From Gordonibacter pamelaeae (lineage in GTDB: Bacteria; Actinomycetota; Coriobacteriia; Coriobacteriales; Eggerthellaceae): a stretch of 64,000 bases of DNA. Below are positions 8,536-18,127 of this stretch, one piece after another (position 1 is the first letter of the stretch; the number at the start of each line of letters is the position of its first letter). The position numbers and the translations under genes are program-made. A model generated the notes under the pieces. That model did no database searches. It saw nothing but the letters and a program-made list of their open reading frames with translations, and had not been told where the DNA came from. The stretch lies in NCBI RefSeq assembly GCF_042665095.1, contig NZ_JBHTBV010000008.1, one strand, 5' to 3'.

Positions 8536-8636
8536 GAAAGGCCCTGGAACCCGATCTTGCCCCTCTTTCGCTTGCCTTCGCGTACCGAAGTACGCTCAGC
8601 CGCGAAATGGGGCAATCTCGGGCACCAGGGCCTTTC
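8536..8636. other. About 100-nt imperfect palindrome, structured RNA or element
   Basis: GAAAGGCCCTGG (8536-8547) pairs exactly with 8625-8636. Inside it, a CCCGATCTTGCCCC segment pairs imperfectly with the mirrored segment near 8609-8622, and a TTTCGC/GCGAAA pair lies near the centre. The whole block folds into one long rod between glnN and the bidirectional terminator. No coding frame fits it. Confidence 0.5.
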
Positions 8637-8675
8637 TCGCTGACTTACTACGCCAACCTGGGCGAATGAAGTAAA

Positions 8676-8711
8676 AAGAAACCGGATGCCCCACGTGGCA
8701 CCCGGTTTCTT
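8676..8711. terminator. Bidirectional terminator between glnN and dapL
   Basis: AAGAAACCGG (8676-8685) pairs with CCGGTTTCTT (8702-8711), with an inner TGCC/GGCA pair. A-rich and T-rich flanks make it usable from both convergent genes. Confidence 0.85.
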
Positions 8712-8742
8712 CTTTGATCCGACAGCTTGCGGCGGTGCCCCC

Positions 8743-9903
8743 TTACGCCATGGCCTCCTTGATGCGGCGCGCGGCTTCCAGCAGGCGGTCGTCGGGAGTG
8801 GTGAGCGAGATGCGGATGTAGCCCTCGCCGTCCGGGCCGTAGCCGCTGCCCGGCGTCACGATGACGTGCGCCTGCTCCAAAAGCTTCGTGGCGAACGACG
8901 CGCTCGTCTCGCCGGCCGGCACCTTCGCCCACACGTAGATGGTGGCCTTCGGAGTGTTGCATTCCAGGCCGATGGCGCGCAGGGCCTCCACCACCACGTC
9001 GCGCCGGTGTTGGTAGAGCGCGCAGAGGTCGGCCACGCACTGCTGGTCGCCGGAGAGCGCCGCGATGGCCGCGTCCTGGACGGCCGTGAACTGGCCGGAG
9101 TCCAGGTTGTTCTTCACCGTGCCGAGCGCCCCCACCGCCTCAGGGTTGCCGCAGGCGAAGGCGATGCGCCAGCCGGTCATGTTGTAGGACTTCGACAGGC
9201 TGAAGAACTCGATGCAGCACTCCTTGGCATGCGGCCGCTCCAGGATGGAGGGCGCGCGGTAGCCGTCGAAGCAGATGTCGCAGTAGGCGTTGTCGTGCGC
9301 GAGCAGCAGGTCGTGCTCGAGGCAGAACGCGATGGCGGCGTCGAAGTACGCTTCGGCGGCGCAGGCGCCGGTGGGGTTGTTGGGGTAGCCCAGGAACATG
9401 ATCTTCGCCGCGTCCAGCACGTCGGCGGGCACCTGCGAGAAGTCGGCCAGGAAGCCGTCCTCCTCGCGCATGGGCATGAAGTAGGTGTTCGCGTTCTGCA
9501 TCAGGGCCCCGCCGGAGTACACCGGGTAGCCGATGGACGGCGCGAGCACCCAGTCGCCCGGGTCCAGATAAGCCGTGTGCAGGTGCGCGATGCCCTCCTT
9601 GCTGCCGATGAGCGCGAGCACCTCGGTGGCGGGGTCCACCTCCACGCCGAAGCGGCTGCGCATCCAGTCGGCGCACGCCGTGCGGTACGCGCGCGAGCCG
9701 GCGTAGTCGGGGTAGCGGTGGTTCGCGGGGTTGCGGATGGCCTCGGCCATGGCGTCGACGATGTGCGGCGGCGTGGGCGTGTCCGGGTCGCCGATGCCGA
9801 GCGAGATGACGTCGACGCCCTGCGCCTCGAGCGCGTCGCGCTTGGCGTCTATCTGGGCGAACAGGTACGGGGGCATGCGGTTCAGGAATGCGGCGGTTCT
9901 CAT
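8743..9903 (-). CDS. dapL: LL-diaminopimelate aminotransferase
   Basis: A 386-residue fold-type I PLP aminotransferase. The N-terminal YLFAQIDAKRD and SLGIGDPDTPTP blocks, the YPDYAGS and GSKEGIAHL motifs, PNNPTGA, and the PLP lysine in SLSKSYNMTGWR are all present, as is the C-terminal arginine region YIRISLT. DapL converts tetrahydrodipicolinate to LL-diaminopimelate in one step. Its position 22 bases after dapF on the same strand makes the lysine/peptidoglycan assignment firm. Without that neighbour it would be hard to separate from a generic class I/II aminotransferase. Confidence 0.85.
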   Translation of the reverse strand: MRTAAFLNRMPPYLFAQIDAKRDALEAQGVDVISLGIGDPDTPTPPHIVDAMAEAIRNPANHRYPDYAGSRAYRTACADWMRSRFGVEVDPATEVLALIGSKEGIAHLHTAYLDPGDWVLAPSIGYPVYSGGALMQNANTYFMPMREEDGFLADFSQVPADVLDAAKIMFLGYPNNPTGACAAEAYFDAAIAFCLEHDLLLAHDNAYCDICFDGYRAPSILERPHAKECCIEFFSLSKSYNMTGWRIAFACGNPEAVGALGTVKNNLDSGQFTAVQDAAIAALSGDQQCVADLCALYQHRRDVVVEALRAIGLECNTPKATIYVWAKVPAGETSASFATKLLEQAHVIVTPGSGYGPDGEGYIRISLTTPDDRLLEAARRIKEAMA

Positions 9904-9925
9904 GGGCCCTTCTTCCTCTCTGTTG

Positions 9926-10810
9926 TCACACGTTCACGGTGCCCGCGAAGCTTTCGGCGGCGGGCCCCGTCATCATCACATGGCCGTCGTCGGCCCAGGC
10001 AACGTGCAGCGTCCCGCCGCGCAGCAGCACGTCGGTCTCGCGGCCCGCGCGGCCGGTGAGGCAGGCGGCCACGGCCGTCGCGCACGCGCCCGTCCCGCAG
10101 GCCAGCGTCTCGCCGCAGCCGCGCTCGAACACGCGCATCGCGATGCCATGCGGGCTCACGACGGCGAACTCCACGTTGGTCTTCTCGGGGAAGGCGGGAT
10201 GCGACTCGAAGAACGCCCCGACCGCGTCCACGTCAAACTCGTCGAGGCCGGTCCCGTCCAGGAAGCACACCGCGTGCGGGTTGCCCATGGACACGCAGCA
10301 GAACGCGAACGCGCCCCACGGCGAATCCAGCTCGAGCGCGCCTGCGTACGGATCGCCGAAGGAGGCGGTCGCGTCGGGCTCGGCGCTCACCGGCACCTGC
10401 GCCGGGTCGAGCACGGGGCGTCCCATGTCCACGGTCGCGCGCGTCATCTTCCCCGTGCCGTCCACCGTAAACGTGATGGGCCGGGGCCCGGCCAGCGTGT
10501 CGGCTGTCAGCCTTCGGTCCTCTGCGGGCACATACCCCCGATCGACCAGGAACTTCGCGAAGCAGCGCACCCCGTTGCCGCACATCTGCGCGAGCGTGCC
10601 GTCGGCGTTGACGTAGTGCATGTAGGCCGCGCATTCGGGACGCGCGGACGGCCGCACCACGATCACGCCGTCGGCGCCGATGCCGAAATGGCGGTCGCAG
10701 AGGCGTTCCACCTCCCCGGACGCGAGCTCGACGTCCCGCGCGAGCCCGTCGATCATGACGAAGTCGTTCCCCAGGCCGTGCATCTTGACGAACTCGAGCC
10801 CCTGCCGCAT
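9926..10810 (-). CDS. dapF: Diaminopimelate epimerase
   Basis: This 294-residue protein interconverts LL- and meso-diaminopimelate. Both catalytic cysteines are visible, in QMCGNGVRCF and in LACGTGACA, along with the N-terminal KMHGLGNDFV motif and GNPHAVCFL. The ATG at 10810 has AAGGAG in front; the longer open frame upstream lacks family similarity. It is the first gene of a dapF-dapL unit that makes meso-DAP for peptidoglycan and lysine. Confidence 0.95.
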   Translation of the reverse strand: MRQGLEFVKMHGLGNDFVMIDGLARDVELASGEVERLCDRHFGIGADGVIVVRPSARPECAAYMHYVNADGTLAQMCGNGVRCFAKFLVDRGYVPAEDRRLTADTLAGPRPITFTVDGTGKMTRATVDMGRPVLDPAQVPVSAEPDATASFGDPYAGALELDSPWGAFAFCCVSMGNPHAVCFLDGTGLDEFDVDAVGAFFESHPAFPEKTNVEFAVVSPHGIAMRVFERGCGETLACGTGACATAVAACLTGRAGRETDVLLRGGTLHVAWADDGHVMMTGPAAESFAGTVNV

Positions 10811-11041
10811 GCGCGCTCCTTCCGATCCCGGGCCGTTCCCGCCATGGTAGCCCCGGATCGCCGCGTACGCGCCTGGATTTAACGCGATGTTTACGCTGCC
10901 CCGCATATCGGCGATTCTGCATGCTCCGCCTGCCAGCCATCCGGTTCCGCCTGCCCGCCCCTGTTTCCCGGCTTTTCGCCCAGATATGCTACCTGATCGG
11001 CAGCGTTTCCCGACCGTTGACGGCTTTCCACAAAACGCCGA

Positions 11042-11071
11042 CTGACACGCGTGCGGGCAGCACGCTATGCT
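11042..11071 (+). promoter_or_regulatory. Candidate sigma-A promoter for the aldehyde dehydrogenase
   Basis: CTGACA (-35) and TATGCT (-10) are separated by 18 bases. The following leader holds two small hairpins (GGCGAT/ATCGCC and GGCGGC/GCCGCC) before the start codon at 11145. The rest of the 10811-11144 gap shows nothing else. Confidence 0.5.
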
Positions 11072-11144
11072 GGGCTCGGCGATCCTTCGAGATCGCCCGG
11101 TTGGGAAGGGCGGCGCGACGCCGCCGGACGAAAGGATGCGCGCA

Positions 11145-12629
11145 ATGGAGAACCCCGCACAGAAATCCTACCAGCTCTACATCGACGGCCAGTGGGTCGA
11201 CGCGTCGGACGGGGGCACGCTCGACGTGTTCTGCCCGGCCAACGGCGAGCAGCTGTCCACCATCGCCGACGCCACCAAAGAAGACGTCGACCGCGCGGTC
11301 GATGCGGCGTGGAAGGCGTTCGAGACCTGGGGCAAGACCGACAAGGCCGAACGCGCCATCATCCTGAACAAGGTTGCCGACATCATCGAGGCCAACGCCG
11401 AGAAGCTGGCGCTGCTCGAGTCGCTCGACAACGGCAAGCCCATCCGCGAGACGCGCGCCATCGACGTGGCGTACTCCGTCGACCACTTCCGCTACTTCGC
11501 CGGCGTGCTTCTGGCCGACACGGGCGAGGCCGATATGCTGCCCGGCAACATGATGTCGCTCGTGCTGCACGAGCCCATCGGCGTGGTGGGGCAGATCGTG
11601 CCGTGGAACTTCCCGTTCCTCATGGCCGCCTGGAAGCTGGCCCCGGTGCTGGCCGCCGGCGACTGCACCGTGTTCAAGCCCTCGTCCACCACCTCGCTCA
11701 CAGTGCTGGAGCTGGCCAAGCTCACCCAGGACGTCATCCCGGCCGGCGTGTTCAACGTGGTCACGGGCCGCGGCAGCAAGTCGGGCCAGTACATCCTCGA
11801 CAACCCCAAGATCAGCAAGCTCGCGTTCACCGGATCGACCGAGGTGGGCCGCGACGTGGCCCGCGCGGCGGCCGAGCGCCTCATCCCGGCTACGCTGGAG
11901 CTGGGCGGCAAGTCCGCGAACATCATCTTCCCCGACTGCAAGTGGGACATGATGCTGGACGGCATCCAGCTGGGCATATTGTTCAACCAGGGCCAGGTGT
12001 GCTGCGCCGGCAGCCGCATCTTCGTGCACGAGGACATCTACGACAAGTTCGTCGAGGACGCCTGCCGCGCGTTCGGCAACGTGAAGATCGGCATGCCGTG
12101 GGAGGACGACACCCAGATGGGCAGCCAGATCGACCAAGGCCAGATGAACAAGATCCTCGAGTACGTGGAGATCGCCAAGCAGGAGGGCGGCCGCGTCCTC
12201 TGCGGCGGCGAGCGCGCCACCGAGGGCGACCTGGCCCGCGGCGCGTTCCTCAAGCCGACGCTCATCGAGGTGCCGAGCAACTCGTGCCGCGTGGCGCAGG
12301 AGGAGATCTTCGGGCCCGTGGCCGTGGTCATCAAGTTCAAGGACGAGCAGGAGGTCATCGATATGGCCAACGACTCGGTCTACGGCCTGGGCGGCGCCGT
12401 GTGGACCCGCGACATCAACCGCGCGTTCCGCGTGGCGCAAGGCGTGCGCACCGGCCGCATGTGGGTGAACACCTACAACCAGATCCCCTCGGGCGCGCCG
12501 TTCGGCGGCTACAAGGAGTCCGGCATCGGCCGCGAGACGCACAAGATCATGCTCGAGCACTACACCCAGACGAAGAACATCATGATCAACCTCGGCGAGG
12601 AGCCGAGCGGCTTCTATCCCGAGAAGTAG
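11145..12629 (+). CDS. NAD(P)-dependent aldehyde dehydrogenase
   Basis: A 494-residue ALDH-superfamily enzyme. Visible features are the PWNFPFLMA substrate/cofactor segment, FTGSTEVGR in the Rossmann domain, the general-base Glu in LELGGKSAN and the catalytic Cys in NQGQVCCAGSR. EEIFGPV and PFGGYKESGIGR lie near the C terminus. The pattern is nearest to the class that oxidises simple aldehydes (AldA/acetaldehyde/betaine-aldehyde type); the actual substrate cannot be told. ATG 11145 is preferred over 11136 because GAAAGG ends at 11135, too close to the first. It appears to be a single-gene unit with its own promoter and terminator. Confidence 0.92.
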   Translation: MENPAQKSYQLYIDGQWVDASDGGTLDVFCPANGEQLSTIADATKEDVDRAVDAAWKAFETWGKTDKAERAIILNKVADIIEANAEKLALLESLDNGKPIRETRAIDVAYSVDHFRYFAGVLLADTGEADMLPGNMMSLVLHEPIGVVGQIVPWNFPFLMAAWKLAPVLAAGDCTVFKPSSTTSLTVLELAKLTQDVIPAGVFNVVTGRGSKSGQYILDNPKISKLAFTGSTEVGRDVARAAAERLIPATLELGGKSANIIFPDCKWDMMLDGIQLGILFNQGQVCCAGSRIFVHEDIYDKFVEDACRAFGNVKIGMPWEDDTQMGSQIDQGQMNKILEYVEIAKQEGGRVLCGGERATEGDLARGAFLKPTLIEVPSNSCRVAQEEIFGPVAVVIKFKDEQEVIDMANDSVYGLGGAVWTRDINRAFRVAQGVRTGRMWVNTYNQIPSGAPFGGYKESGIGRETHKIMLEHYTQTKNIMINLGEEPSGFYPEK

Positions 12630-12655
12630 CGGCGGACTGACAACTCGGATTGGCG

Positions 12656-12690
12656 AAGCGGGCGGCAGCGATGCCGCTCGCTTTTTCTTT
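12656..12690 (+). terminator. Rho-independent terminator after the aldehyde dehydrogenase
   Basis: A GCG-G-GCGGCA / TGCCGC-T-CGC stem with a GCGA loop is followed by CTTTTTCTTTT. The 12691-13017 gap after it holds a C8 run at 12722-12729 and a small hairpin GGTTGC/GCAACC near 12870, but no gene. Confidence 0.85.
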
Positions 12691-12721
12691 TCTCCCCTTC
12701 CACTCCGCGCGGCGACGCGAG

Positions 12722-12729
12722 CCCCCCCC
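12722..12729 (+). repeat. Poly-C tract (C8) upstream of the pilin
   Basis: A run of eight C bases lies 288 bases before the pilin start. It is one of three C runs of seven or more that I found, all inside the pilus locus. A tract here could alter promoter geometry or RNA length. Confidence 0.6.
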
Positions 12730-13017
12730 TCGCAGGTCCTCTTGCCAGCGCGGCCTCCAGATCCGACGAGGCGCTTTCGAGCCGGGATTCGCGTTGGGCA
12801 ATCGCCCGGTGTCGGAACCTCAAACGTTCGGCAACGGAGTGCGCGGCGCTCGGCGTTTCCGCAGTATGGTTGCTGCATCGCAACCGGCGAAACGCCGGTC
12901 GAGCCCTGCGCCACCTCGTGCAGCGGCGGATATCCCCGGCCTGGACCATGCGCGCCAAGCAAGCCCGCACACACTCATCCGGCGGGGCTACGACGGAATA
13001 GAGAGAAAGGTACGTAC

Positions 13018-14724
13018 ATGGCATCCATGCTCAAAAGGCTGTCGGGCGCGCTCGCGGCCCTCGTCGCCCTCGCGCTGATGGCTCCTATGGGAGCGGTTCC
13101 GGCGCTCGCCCTCGACGCGGGCGGCTTGGCCGACGACGGCAGCGCCTCGATCACGGTTCACAAATACAAGACCCAGTCGGCATCCAGCACGCCGGGCACG
13201 GGCGAGGACGGCCAGGGGCTTCCCGTGGGCGCCCAGCCGCTCGAGGGCGTGAGCTTCACCCTCTACCGGCTGGACAACGCCAAGGTGGAAGGCGCCGTGG
13301 CTGGGACGGCCGCCCCGGCCGGCGCTCCGACGGCCGACGACGTCGCGGCGTTCTTGGCGACCTACCGCGATAACGGGTTCGCCCCCAACGTGCAGACGAC
13401 GGACCCCGACGGCACGGCCACTTGGGCCAGCCTGGCGTTCGGCTACTACCTGCTCGTGGAGACGGACGCGGGCGGGGCGAACGTGGACCCGGCCGTTCCC
13501 TCCATCGTGACGGTGCCGTACGCGCGCCAGGCGATGGGCGGATCCACGTCCTACGCCAAGGACGTGCACGTCTATCCGAAGAACGTGAGCCGCGAGGAAG
13601 TCGAGAAGACCGCCATCGGCGCACCCGACGTCACCGCCCCCGGTGAGAAGCTCGAGTACCAGATAGCGTTCATGGTACCCGAGGCGGGCAAGGTGCATGC
13701 GAGCGACGCGGCCGCCATGAAGGCCACGGTGGTCGACCGCCTGCCGCTCAATGCGGCGGGGCAGCCCGTCCTCACCGTCAACCCCTCTTTCACCGTGACC
13801 GCGCTCTCCAAGGGAGGCGACACGACCGCGCTCAATGCGGGCGATATCGTCTTCAGCGACACCTCGGCCTCCGATGGGCTGGTCACGTGGACGTTCGGAC
13901 CGGAAATCGCGAAGGCTATCGAGGGTATCAACAGCACGAACGCCTCCAATGTGGACGGGCAGGTCGTGAAAGTGCTCCTGGGGATCACGGCGACGGTGAA
14001 CGACAACGCCTACAACGGCGGCATCGACGCCACAGGGCAACCTTCCATCGCGAACACCGCCGTCGCCACCGTCAGCGACTCGGACGGCACGGTGATGATC
14101 GACGGCAAGGAGAGCGTCACCCCGGCCGTCACCACCATGGGCTTCAAACTGACGAAGGTGGACGCCGACGGCAATCCCGTCACGTCCGACTCGGCCACGT
14201 TCAAGCTGGCCGCCTCCTACGCCGACGCTGTCGCGGGCACGTTCATCAAGAACGGGTCGACGTCGGCGGACCTTACGGCGACGTCGAGCCTGGCCGACGG
14301 CACGGCGGTGTTCTCCGGTTTGAGCGCCCGGGCCCTCACCTCGGGCGGTGCCGCCTACACGGGCATCGGCGACGCGGTGGCGGCGGCGCGCGCGAACCTC
14401 GGCGCGCCCCAGACGGTCGAGCTGTGGCTCGTCGAGACGGACGCGCCCGACGGCTACCGCATCCTCCAGGCGCCCCAGAAGGTGACGCTGAGGATAGCGA
14501 AGGCCACGGCCGACGCCACGGTTTCCTCGACGGTCGTGGACGGCCCGCTGTCCGTGGTCAACACCATGAACGGCCAGGAGGGCGGCGGCAACTTCGCGCT
14601 GCCGAACACCGGCGGGATGGGTGCGGTCGCCTTCCTCGTGGCCGGCGCCGCCTTAGTCGCCTTCGCCGTGGCCAGCTTCGCGCGGTCGCGCAAGGGCGGC
14701 AAGCACGGCCCGTCCGGCCGGTAG
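13018..14724 (+). CDS. LPXTG-anchored major pilin (SpaA/FimA type)
   Basis: A 568-residue secreted protein with a signal peptide of about 33 residues (cleavage near PALALDA). An N-terminal pilin D1 domain begins SITVHKYKT. The pilin motif VYPKN, whose Lys the class C sortase joins to the next subunit, is near residue 190. A SpaA/Cna-B domain follows with an E-box, LWLVETDAPDGY. The sorting signal LPNTG, a membrane helix and a basic tail (RSRKGGK) end the protein. This is the shaft subunit of a covalent pilus built with the sortase downstream. ATG 13018 has AGAAAGG; the open frame further upstream is not credible. Confidence 0.9.
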   Translation: MASMLKRLSGALAALVALALMAPMGAVPALALDAGGLADDGSASITVHKYKTQSASSTPGTGEDGQGLPVGAQPLEGVSFTLYRLDNAKVEGAVAGTAAPAGAPTADDVAAFLATYRDNGFAPNVQTTDPDGTATWASLAFGYYLLVETDAGGANVDPAVPSIVTVPYARQAMGGSTSYAKDVHVYPKNVSREEVEKTAIGAPDVTAPGEKLEYQIAFMVPEAGKVHASDAAAMKATVVDRLPLNAAGQPVLTVNPSFTVTALSKGGDTTALNAGDIVFSDTSASDGLVTWTFGPEIAKAIEGINSTNASNVDGQVVKVLLGITATVNDNAYNGGIDATGQPSIANTAVATVSDSDGTVMIDGKESVTPAVTTMGFKLTKVDADGNPVTSDSATFKLAASYADAVAGTFIKNGSTSADLTATSSLADGTAVFSGLSARALTSGGAAYTGIGDAVAAARANLGAPQTVELWLVETDAPDGYRILQAPQKVTLRIAKATADATVSSTVVDGPLSVVNTMNGQEGGGNFALPNTGGMGAVAFLVAGAALVAFAVASFARSRKGGKHGPSGR

Positions 14725-14783
14725 GCAACGGGGCTGCACCCGCATGGGCATCGGAAAACTCGAAAGAACGCGCCGCGCGCCGC

Positions 14784-17700
14784 ATGGCCGGGCGGCAGTG
14801 CGGCCGGCGCTGCTCGCCGCCCCCCCGGCTGTTGCTCGCCGCCCTCGTGGTGCTGGCGTGCTGCCTTCCCGCAGGGTGGGCTCCCCGCGCCGCCGCGGGC
14901 GAGGAGTCCGCGCCTGCGGCGGCTGCCGCGGACGAGGGCGCCTCGGGCGCGGAGGGCGACGAGCCCGGCACAGCGCCCGGCTCCCCGGATGGCGGCGTCC
15001 CGCAGGAGGATGCCGGCGGGCTGGACGAAGACGCCCTCTCCTCCGGCGCCGACGGGGCCGCACCCGAGCCGCCGTCGGACAACGCGGCCGCTCCCGAGCC
15101 GGCCGTCGGCTCCGAGCAGCATGGAGAGGAGGACCGCGTGGCCGGCGCCGCGCTGTACGTCTCGTCTGCCGGCAGCGACGCCGACGGCGACGGAACGCGC
15201 GAGAAGCCCCTCGCGACGCTCGCCCAGGCGGTGCAACGAGCCGACGCAGGCTCGCAGGCCCAGATAGTCGTCATGGACGACCTCCAGGCCGCAGCCACCG
15301 CCGTCGTCGGCGGGAAGGACGTCGTCGTGCGCGGGGAGCCCGACGCCTCGGGCGCGGCGCCGACGTGTTCTCGGTCGCCACAGGATCGCTCAAGTTGGAG
15401 GGCATCGTGATCGACGGCGCCTCCGTCCCGGCGGACCACCGGGTGGCGACCGTGACGGGGGAGGGCGGCTCGCTCACGCTGGGCCTCGGCGCCACCGTCC
15501 GCAACTGGAGCGCCGTCGGCACGGCCGGGGCGGTGCGGGTGCGCGCCAACGGCGGGTCGTTCACCATGCTCGACGGCAGCGCGATAAGGGATTGCCGGCT
15601 CAAGGCATCGGCGGCGGGTGCCGGCGGGGCGGCGGCGAGCGTGTCGGCCGCCCGCAGCAGCGGCGCCAGCACCGTGCCCTCCGCATCGTACCGGGCCTCG
15701 TTCGCCATGGAGGAGGGCGCGTCCATCGTAGGCTGCACCACCACCATGACGGCCAACGCGACGTTCTCCGGCGGCGGCGCGGTTCGCGCGACGGATGCGG
15801 ACGTGTCCGTGGGGAAAGGCGCCAGCATAAGCGGGTGCAGCCTGGAGTACCGAGCCGCGTCGGGCGCCCTCATCGATGCCGTGGGCACGGTTCAGGGCGG
15901 CGGGGCCCTCTTCGCGAACAACTGCAAGGTGGACCTCGCCGGCTCGGTGGACGACTGCCACATGGTCAGCGCCGAGAACACGGGGACCGGCGACTTCTTC
16001 TCGGGCGGCGGCGCGCTGTTCGTCTACGACTACGGCTGCACCACGGCCGTCGGGGTCGATTGCCGGACCAGCGTGAGCGGCACCGTCACGGGGTGCACGG
16101 CGCTCGCGGGCGGCGGCGCGTTCTACTGGAGCCAAGCCGACGGTTACGACCAGGGCGACAACCTGTGGGTGGGCCCGAGCGGCCCCTTGACGTCCGCCGA
16201 CCAGGTGGTCGCGCGGGTACTCGACGCGTTCACGGTGAGCGGGACGTTCTCCGAATGCTCGACCTACGACGTCAACAACAGGCGCACGGCCTCGCTTACG
16301 AGCTACGCTGACTACGAGCGCTACGGCATCGGCGGCGGGGCCGTCTGCGGGGCCTACACCGGCCTGGTCGTGCTCGACGGCGGCGCGCTCCTGCAGAGCT
16401 GCTCCACGGGCAGCGAGGGCGGCGGCGTGTCGAGCTGGGGCACGTCGGTGTTCTGCCTTGACCGGACGGCCGACGGCCGCGGCGTGCCGGCAGTGCTGGG
16501 CTGCTCGTCCGGCGGCATCGCCGGCGGCGTGAGCGCGGGCGCCTCCGCGCACATCGAGAACGTCACGGTCAAAGACTGCAAGGCCGGCACGCTCGGCGGG
16601 GGCCTGTACATCTACAGCGGCTCGACGACGCTCTACGACTGCGACGTGTCCGGCTGCACCGCCGGCACGTACGGCGGCGGCATCATGCAGCACGTCGTGC
16701 ACGACCTGTTCATGTACGGCGGCAGCGTGACCGGCAACCATGCGGGCACGGGAGGCGGCGGGATCGCGCTGGTGGGGCATTGGGGAGGGACGCCCTCGGC
16801 GCCGCGCGGCCTCAGCTTCAACTACCCTGCGAGCCTCAACGGCGGCTACACGAACCCGGTCTACTACAAGACGGCCATCCTGCAGGACAAGATCGTGGCG
16901 CCGTCGGTGGTGGCGGGCAACACGCAGGCCTCATCGAAAGCCTCCGATATCTGGACGCCCCCGTCGAGCCCCGTCACGCGCATCGCGGCGTCGGGCGGCT
17001 TCCTGCCCGGGTCGAAGGTCGGCGTGACGGTTTCAGACGGCTCGAGCGCCTACAACAAGGCGCGGACGCAGTTCGGCTCGGCCTCCCAGCCTAACCTCGA
17101 CCTGTCGCCCTTCGCGAGCGATGTCGACGCGACGCTCGTCGCCTCCTACAGCGGCAGCACCCTGCGCTGGGTGGAGGGCTTCACCGTTTCCTACGACGCC
17201 AACGTTCCGGCGGGCGCTACCTTGGAGGGAAAGCCGCCCTTCGACGGCGTGGCGGGCATCCCGAGCGCCTACGCCCGCAGCGGCGGGACGGCCACGGTGC
17301 AGGGCGCGGGCACGCTGGCGGCGAGGGGCTACCGGTTCGTCGGGTGGAGCCCCGTCGCCTCGTCCGAGGAGGCGTCCTATACGCCCGGCGACCTGCTTGC
17401 CTACAGCGCGGCCCTCGATGCCGACGGCGACGGCCGCATCGTGCTCTATGCGGTGTGGGAGAAGGCCCCTGTGCGGGCGGACGTGTCGTTCGTGAAGGTG
17501 GGGGCAGACCAAGAGGCGGGAACCCGCATGCCCCTGGCGGGGGCGAGGTTCAACGTGTACCGCTACGTGGGCGACGTCGAGCTGGGGCCGGACACCGTGA
17601 ACGGCGGCTCCATAGACCTCGCCTCGCCGGGCTCTGCCCAGTGGGCCGCCGTGATGGGGCCTTCCGGCGAGGAGGGGCAGCCGGGCGGCCTAGACGAGCC

Positions 17701-18127
17701 CTACGCCTTCGTTTCCTCCGACGGGTCGGAACCGGGCGCGCCGGCCGGGACGGTGACGCTCGCGGGGCTTTCGCCGGATGCTTGGTACATGCTCGTGGAG
17801 GCGTCCGCCCCCGCGGGCTACCAGCTGCCGACGGGACAGTGGGCGTTCAGGGTGGTCGAGTCGCCCGAGGGATCGGGCTCCTACGCCATCGACGCGTCCA
17901 CGCTGCTCGCCCGCCAGGGCTCGGACGGGTCGCTGCCGCCCGCCTTCGCTTCCTCCATCCAAACGGCCGAGGGTGCGCGCGAGGGGCTCTTCCTGCCGAA
18001 CGTGCCGGTGTTCGAGCTGCCCCGGACGGGGACCGCGCCGTGGCGCCTCCTGCTCGCCGCCGCCGGCGCGCTCATGGCAGCGGTGGGCATTGCGCTGGGA
18101 TCGAGGGCCAGGAGGAGCCGCGCGTGA
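14784..18127 (+). pseudogene. Large LPRTG-anchored beta-helix adhesin, frameshifted (probable pilus-associated surface protein)
   Basis: Two frames make one protein. From ATG 14784 comes a signal peptide (MAGRQCGRRC, then LLLAALVVLACCLPAG), an acidic Ala/Glu/Asp stalk and the start of a right-handed beta-helix (ALYVSSAGSDADGDG). The frame must shift near 15350-15362 to continue in ADVFSVATG. One missing G, giving GCGGCGCC instead of GCGGGCGCC, would explain it. The rest holds Gly-rich beta-helix rungs, an InlB-type B-repeat (VSYDANVPAGA and RFVGWSP, 17190-17460), a Cna-B/SpaA domain and LPRTG plus helix and RSRRA tail. The downstream frame stays open back to ATG 14744, but that part is Arg-rich nonsense. 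A C7 run (14820-14826) lies in the signal-peptide codons. Confidence 0.7.
14820..14826 (+). repeat. Poly-C tract (C7) in the adhesin signal-peptide region
   Basis: Seven C bases fall inside the codons just before the hydrophobic core of the signal peptide. With the alternative start at ATG 14744, loss of one C would join that start to the signal-peptide frame; with ATG 14784 the present length is in frame. The tract is a possible slippage site. Confidence 0.5.
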
